From Kordia jejudonensis (GTDB lineage Bacteria > Bacteroidota > Bacteroidia > Flavobacteriales > Flavobacteriaceae): DNA of 64,000 bases. The notes beneath the pieces are model-generated. The model saw only the letters and a program-made list of their open reading frames with translations. It did not search any database and was not told the DNA's origin. The stretch spans positions 61,927 through 125,926 of the forward strand of contig NZ_LBMG01000012.1 in the NCBI RefSeq assembly GCF_001005315.1, read 5' to 3'. The position numbers and the translations under genes were made by a program. Below, in pieces: positions 63,284 through 64,000 of this stretch (its first letter is position 1; each line of letters starts with the position of its first letter).

Positions 63284-63695
63284 ATGACGCTAACACCAGA
63301 ACAAGAAAAATATAAAATTTCACGTCAATCACGGAATAATTGATGCAGTAGCAGGTTCTGGAAAAACAACTACAATTAATGATCGAATCAAATATGTTGA
63401 CGTGATGAAATAAAAAGTAGAATTTCTACATTTGAAAATAAGCAGATTGTTGCTAACAATTTACATCAACTAGGACTTGAAACCTTAAAATCAAATTCTG
63501 AATTTACTTATCAAATTTTTAAAGACACTTGAGAATGATTGTGTTTTCATTTTAGATTATGATTAATTATCATTAAAGATTGATAATTATACATGATGGG
63601 GAATTATTCAAGAAAATAATTTAAAATATGTTGCTCATACAAGAGCAAAAAATATCTTATATCTTGTGAATACTCAGAAAGATGATGTAATTTAA
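63284..63695 (+). pseudogene. Decayed UvrD/Rep-type helicase
   Basis: It starts MTLTPEQEKYK, as helicases of this type do, then shifts frame. The other frame reads IIDAVAGSGKTTTIN, a Walker A. After further breaks the end reads WGIIQENNLKYVAHTRAKNI then LYLVNTQKDDVI before a stop, a good motif VI (VAxTRAK). The whole relic is about 410 bp instead of about 2 kb, so most of the gene is deleted and the rest is frameshifted. Confidence 0.85.
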
Positions 63696-63762
63696 TAATG
63701 GGAGAAGCTTTTATGATGAATTTCGATTTGTTTCTTCATTTACGATAGTAAAAACTAAAAAG

Positions 63763-63788
63763 AAAAGCCTTGTTAGGTCAAGGCTTTT
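63763..63788. terminator. Terminator after the helicase remnant
   Basis: AAAAGCCTTG pairs perfectly with CAAGGCTTTT around a 6-nt loop, with A and T flanks. It could act in either direction. Confidence 0.75.
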
Positions 63789-63871
63789 CAGCTCAGCGAA
63801 ATTTTAGTTTTACGATAACTTAATGGTAATTATGAAAAATAAGAACTAAAAAACTGAACATTTTGATGATA

Positions 63872-63900
63872 GGAATCCTCATTTAAATAGTGAGGATTCC
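63872..63900. terminator. Second hairpin near the right edge
   Basis: GGAATCCTCA pairs perfectly with TGAGGATTCC around a 9-nt loop, followed by TTCTTATAAAA. It may belong to a gene beyond the right edge. Nothing else is seen from 63789 to 64000. Confidence 0.6.
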
Positions 63901-64000
63901 TTCTTATAAAAAGGGATTTATTAAAATTAGGGAATTTTGCATATTTAGGTAATATTTTGCAGTAATAGCAAGTATTAAGACTAGGATTAGTGCCACTATA

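Overview
The window looks like the chromosome of a gliding marine-type member of the Flavobacteriaceae (Bacteroidota). The support is the gldKLMN cluster of the type IX secretion system (T9SS), two large secreted proteases with T9SS sorting tails, promoters of the Bacteroidota form TTG-N19/20-TAnnTTTG, almost no Shine-Dalgarno sequences and low G+C. A Kordia-like relative is possible, but the genus cannot be fixed from sequence alone.

Layout. 1-6890 (minus strand): start of groES, then secG, a TPR protein, lptE, an orphan sigma-54 activator, two paralogous lipoproteins and miaB. 7058-10754: a membrane protein, a lipoprotein, an ECF-like sigma factor and its membrane partner. 10859-19285: topA, an arginase-fold protein that has lost its metal ligands, and gldK-gldL-gldM-gldN. 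19286-23308: a nested inverted-repeat element, an FAD oxidoreductase, DUF983, an ABC-F ATPase and a small Cys-rich protein.

23366-42091: an initiator tRNA-Met gene carries an integrated island of about 18.65 kb. The island is bounded by a perfect 45-bp duplication of the tRNA 3' end (23397-23441 and 42047-42091) and has a tyrosine integrase next to the tRNA. It holds three cargo modules. The first is a seven-gene operon in which stop and start codons touch or overlap: amino-acid-type ABC importer (three genes), SAM methyltransferase, AzgA-like purine permease, degenerate histidine kinase, and a receiver protein with a long unrecognised output region. The second is a desaturase / DUF2000 / zinc-type reductase cassette behind a perfect inverted-repeat operator candidate. 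The third is a four-gene minus-strand operon: a protein with two GHKL ATPase domains (MORC/Hsp90-like at the N-terminus, histidine kinase at the C-terminus), a stand-alone receiver, an HNH nuclease and an N6-adenine methyltransferase. The third looks like a two-component-controlled restriction-modification or defence system; the first is the least explained and may be a self-contained import, modify and sense system.

42092-59286: the displaced tRNA terminator, a NERD-domain remnant, divergent T9SS-exported proteases (M12B-like and M4) that share an accessory repeat domain, an SF1 helicase-nuclease fusion, tandem small secreted paralogues, a lipoprotein with a JAMM-like motif, and a large AsmA-like protein. 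59698-64000: an AT-rich accessory stretch with a HEPN-motif protein, an AlbA_2 (Schlafen-type) protein, an unknown small protein and a decayed UvrD-type helicase.
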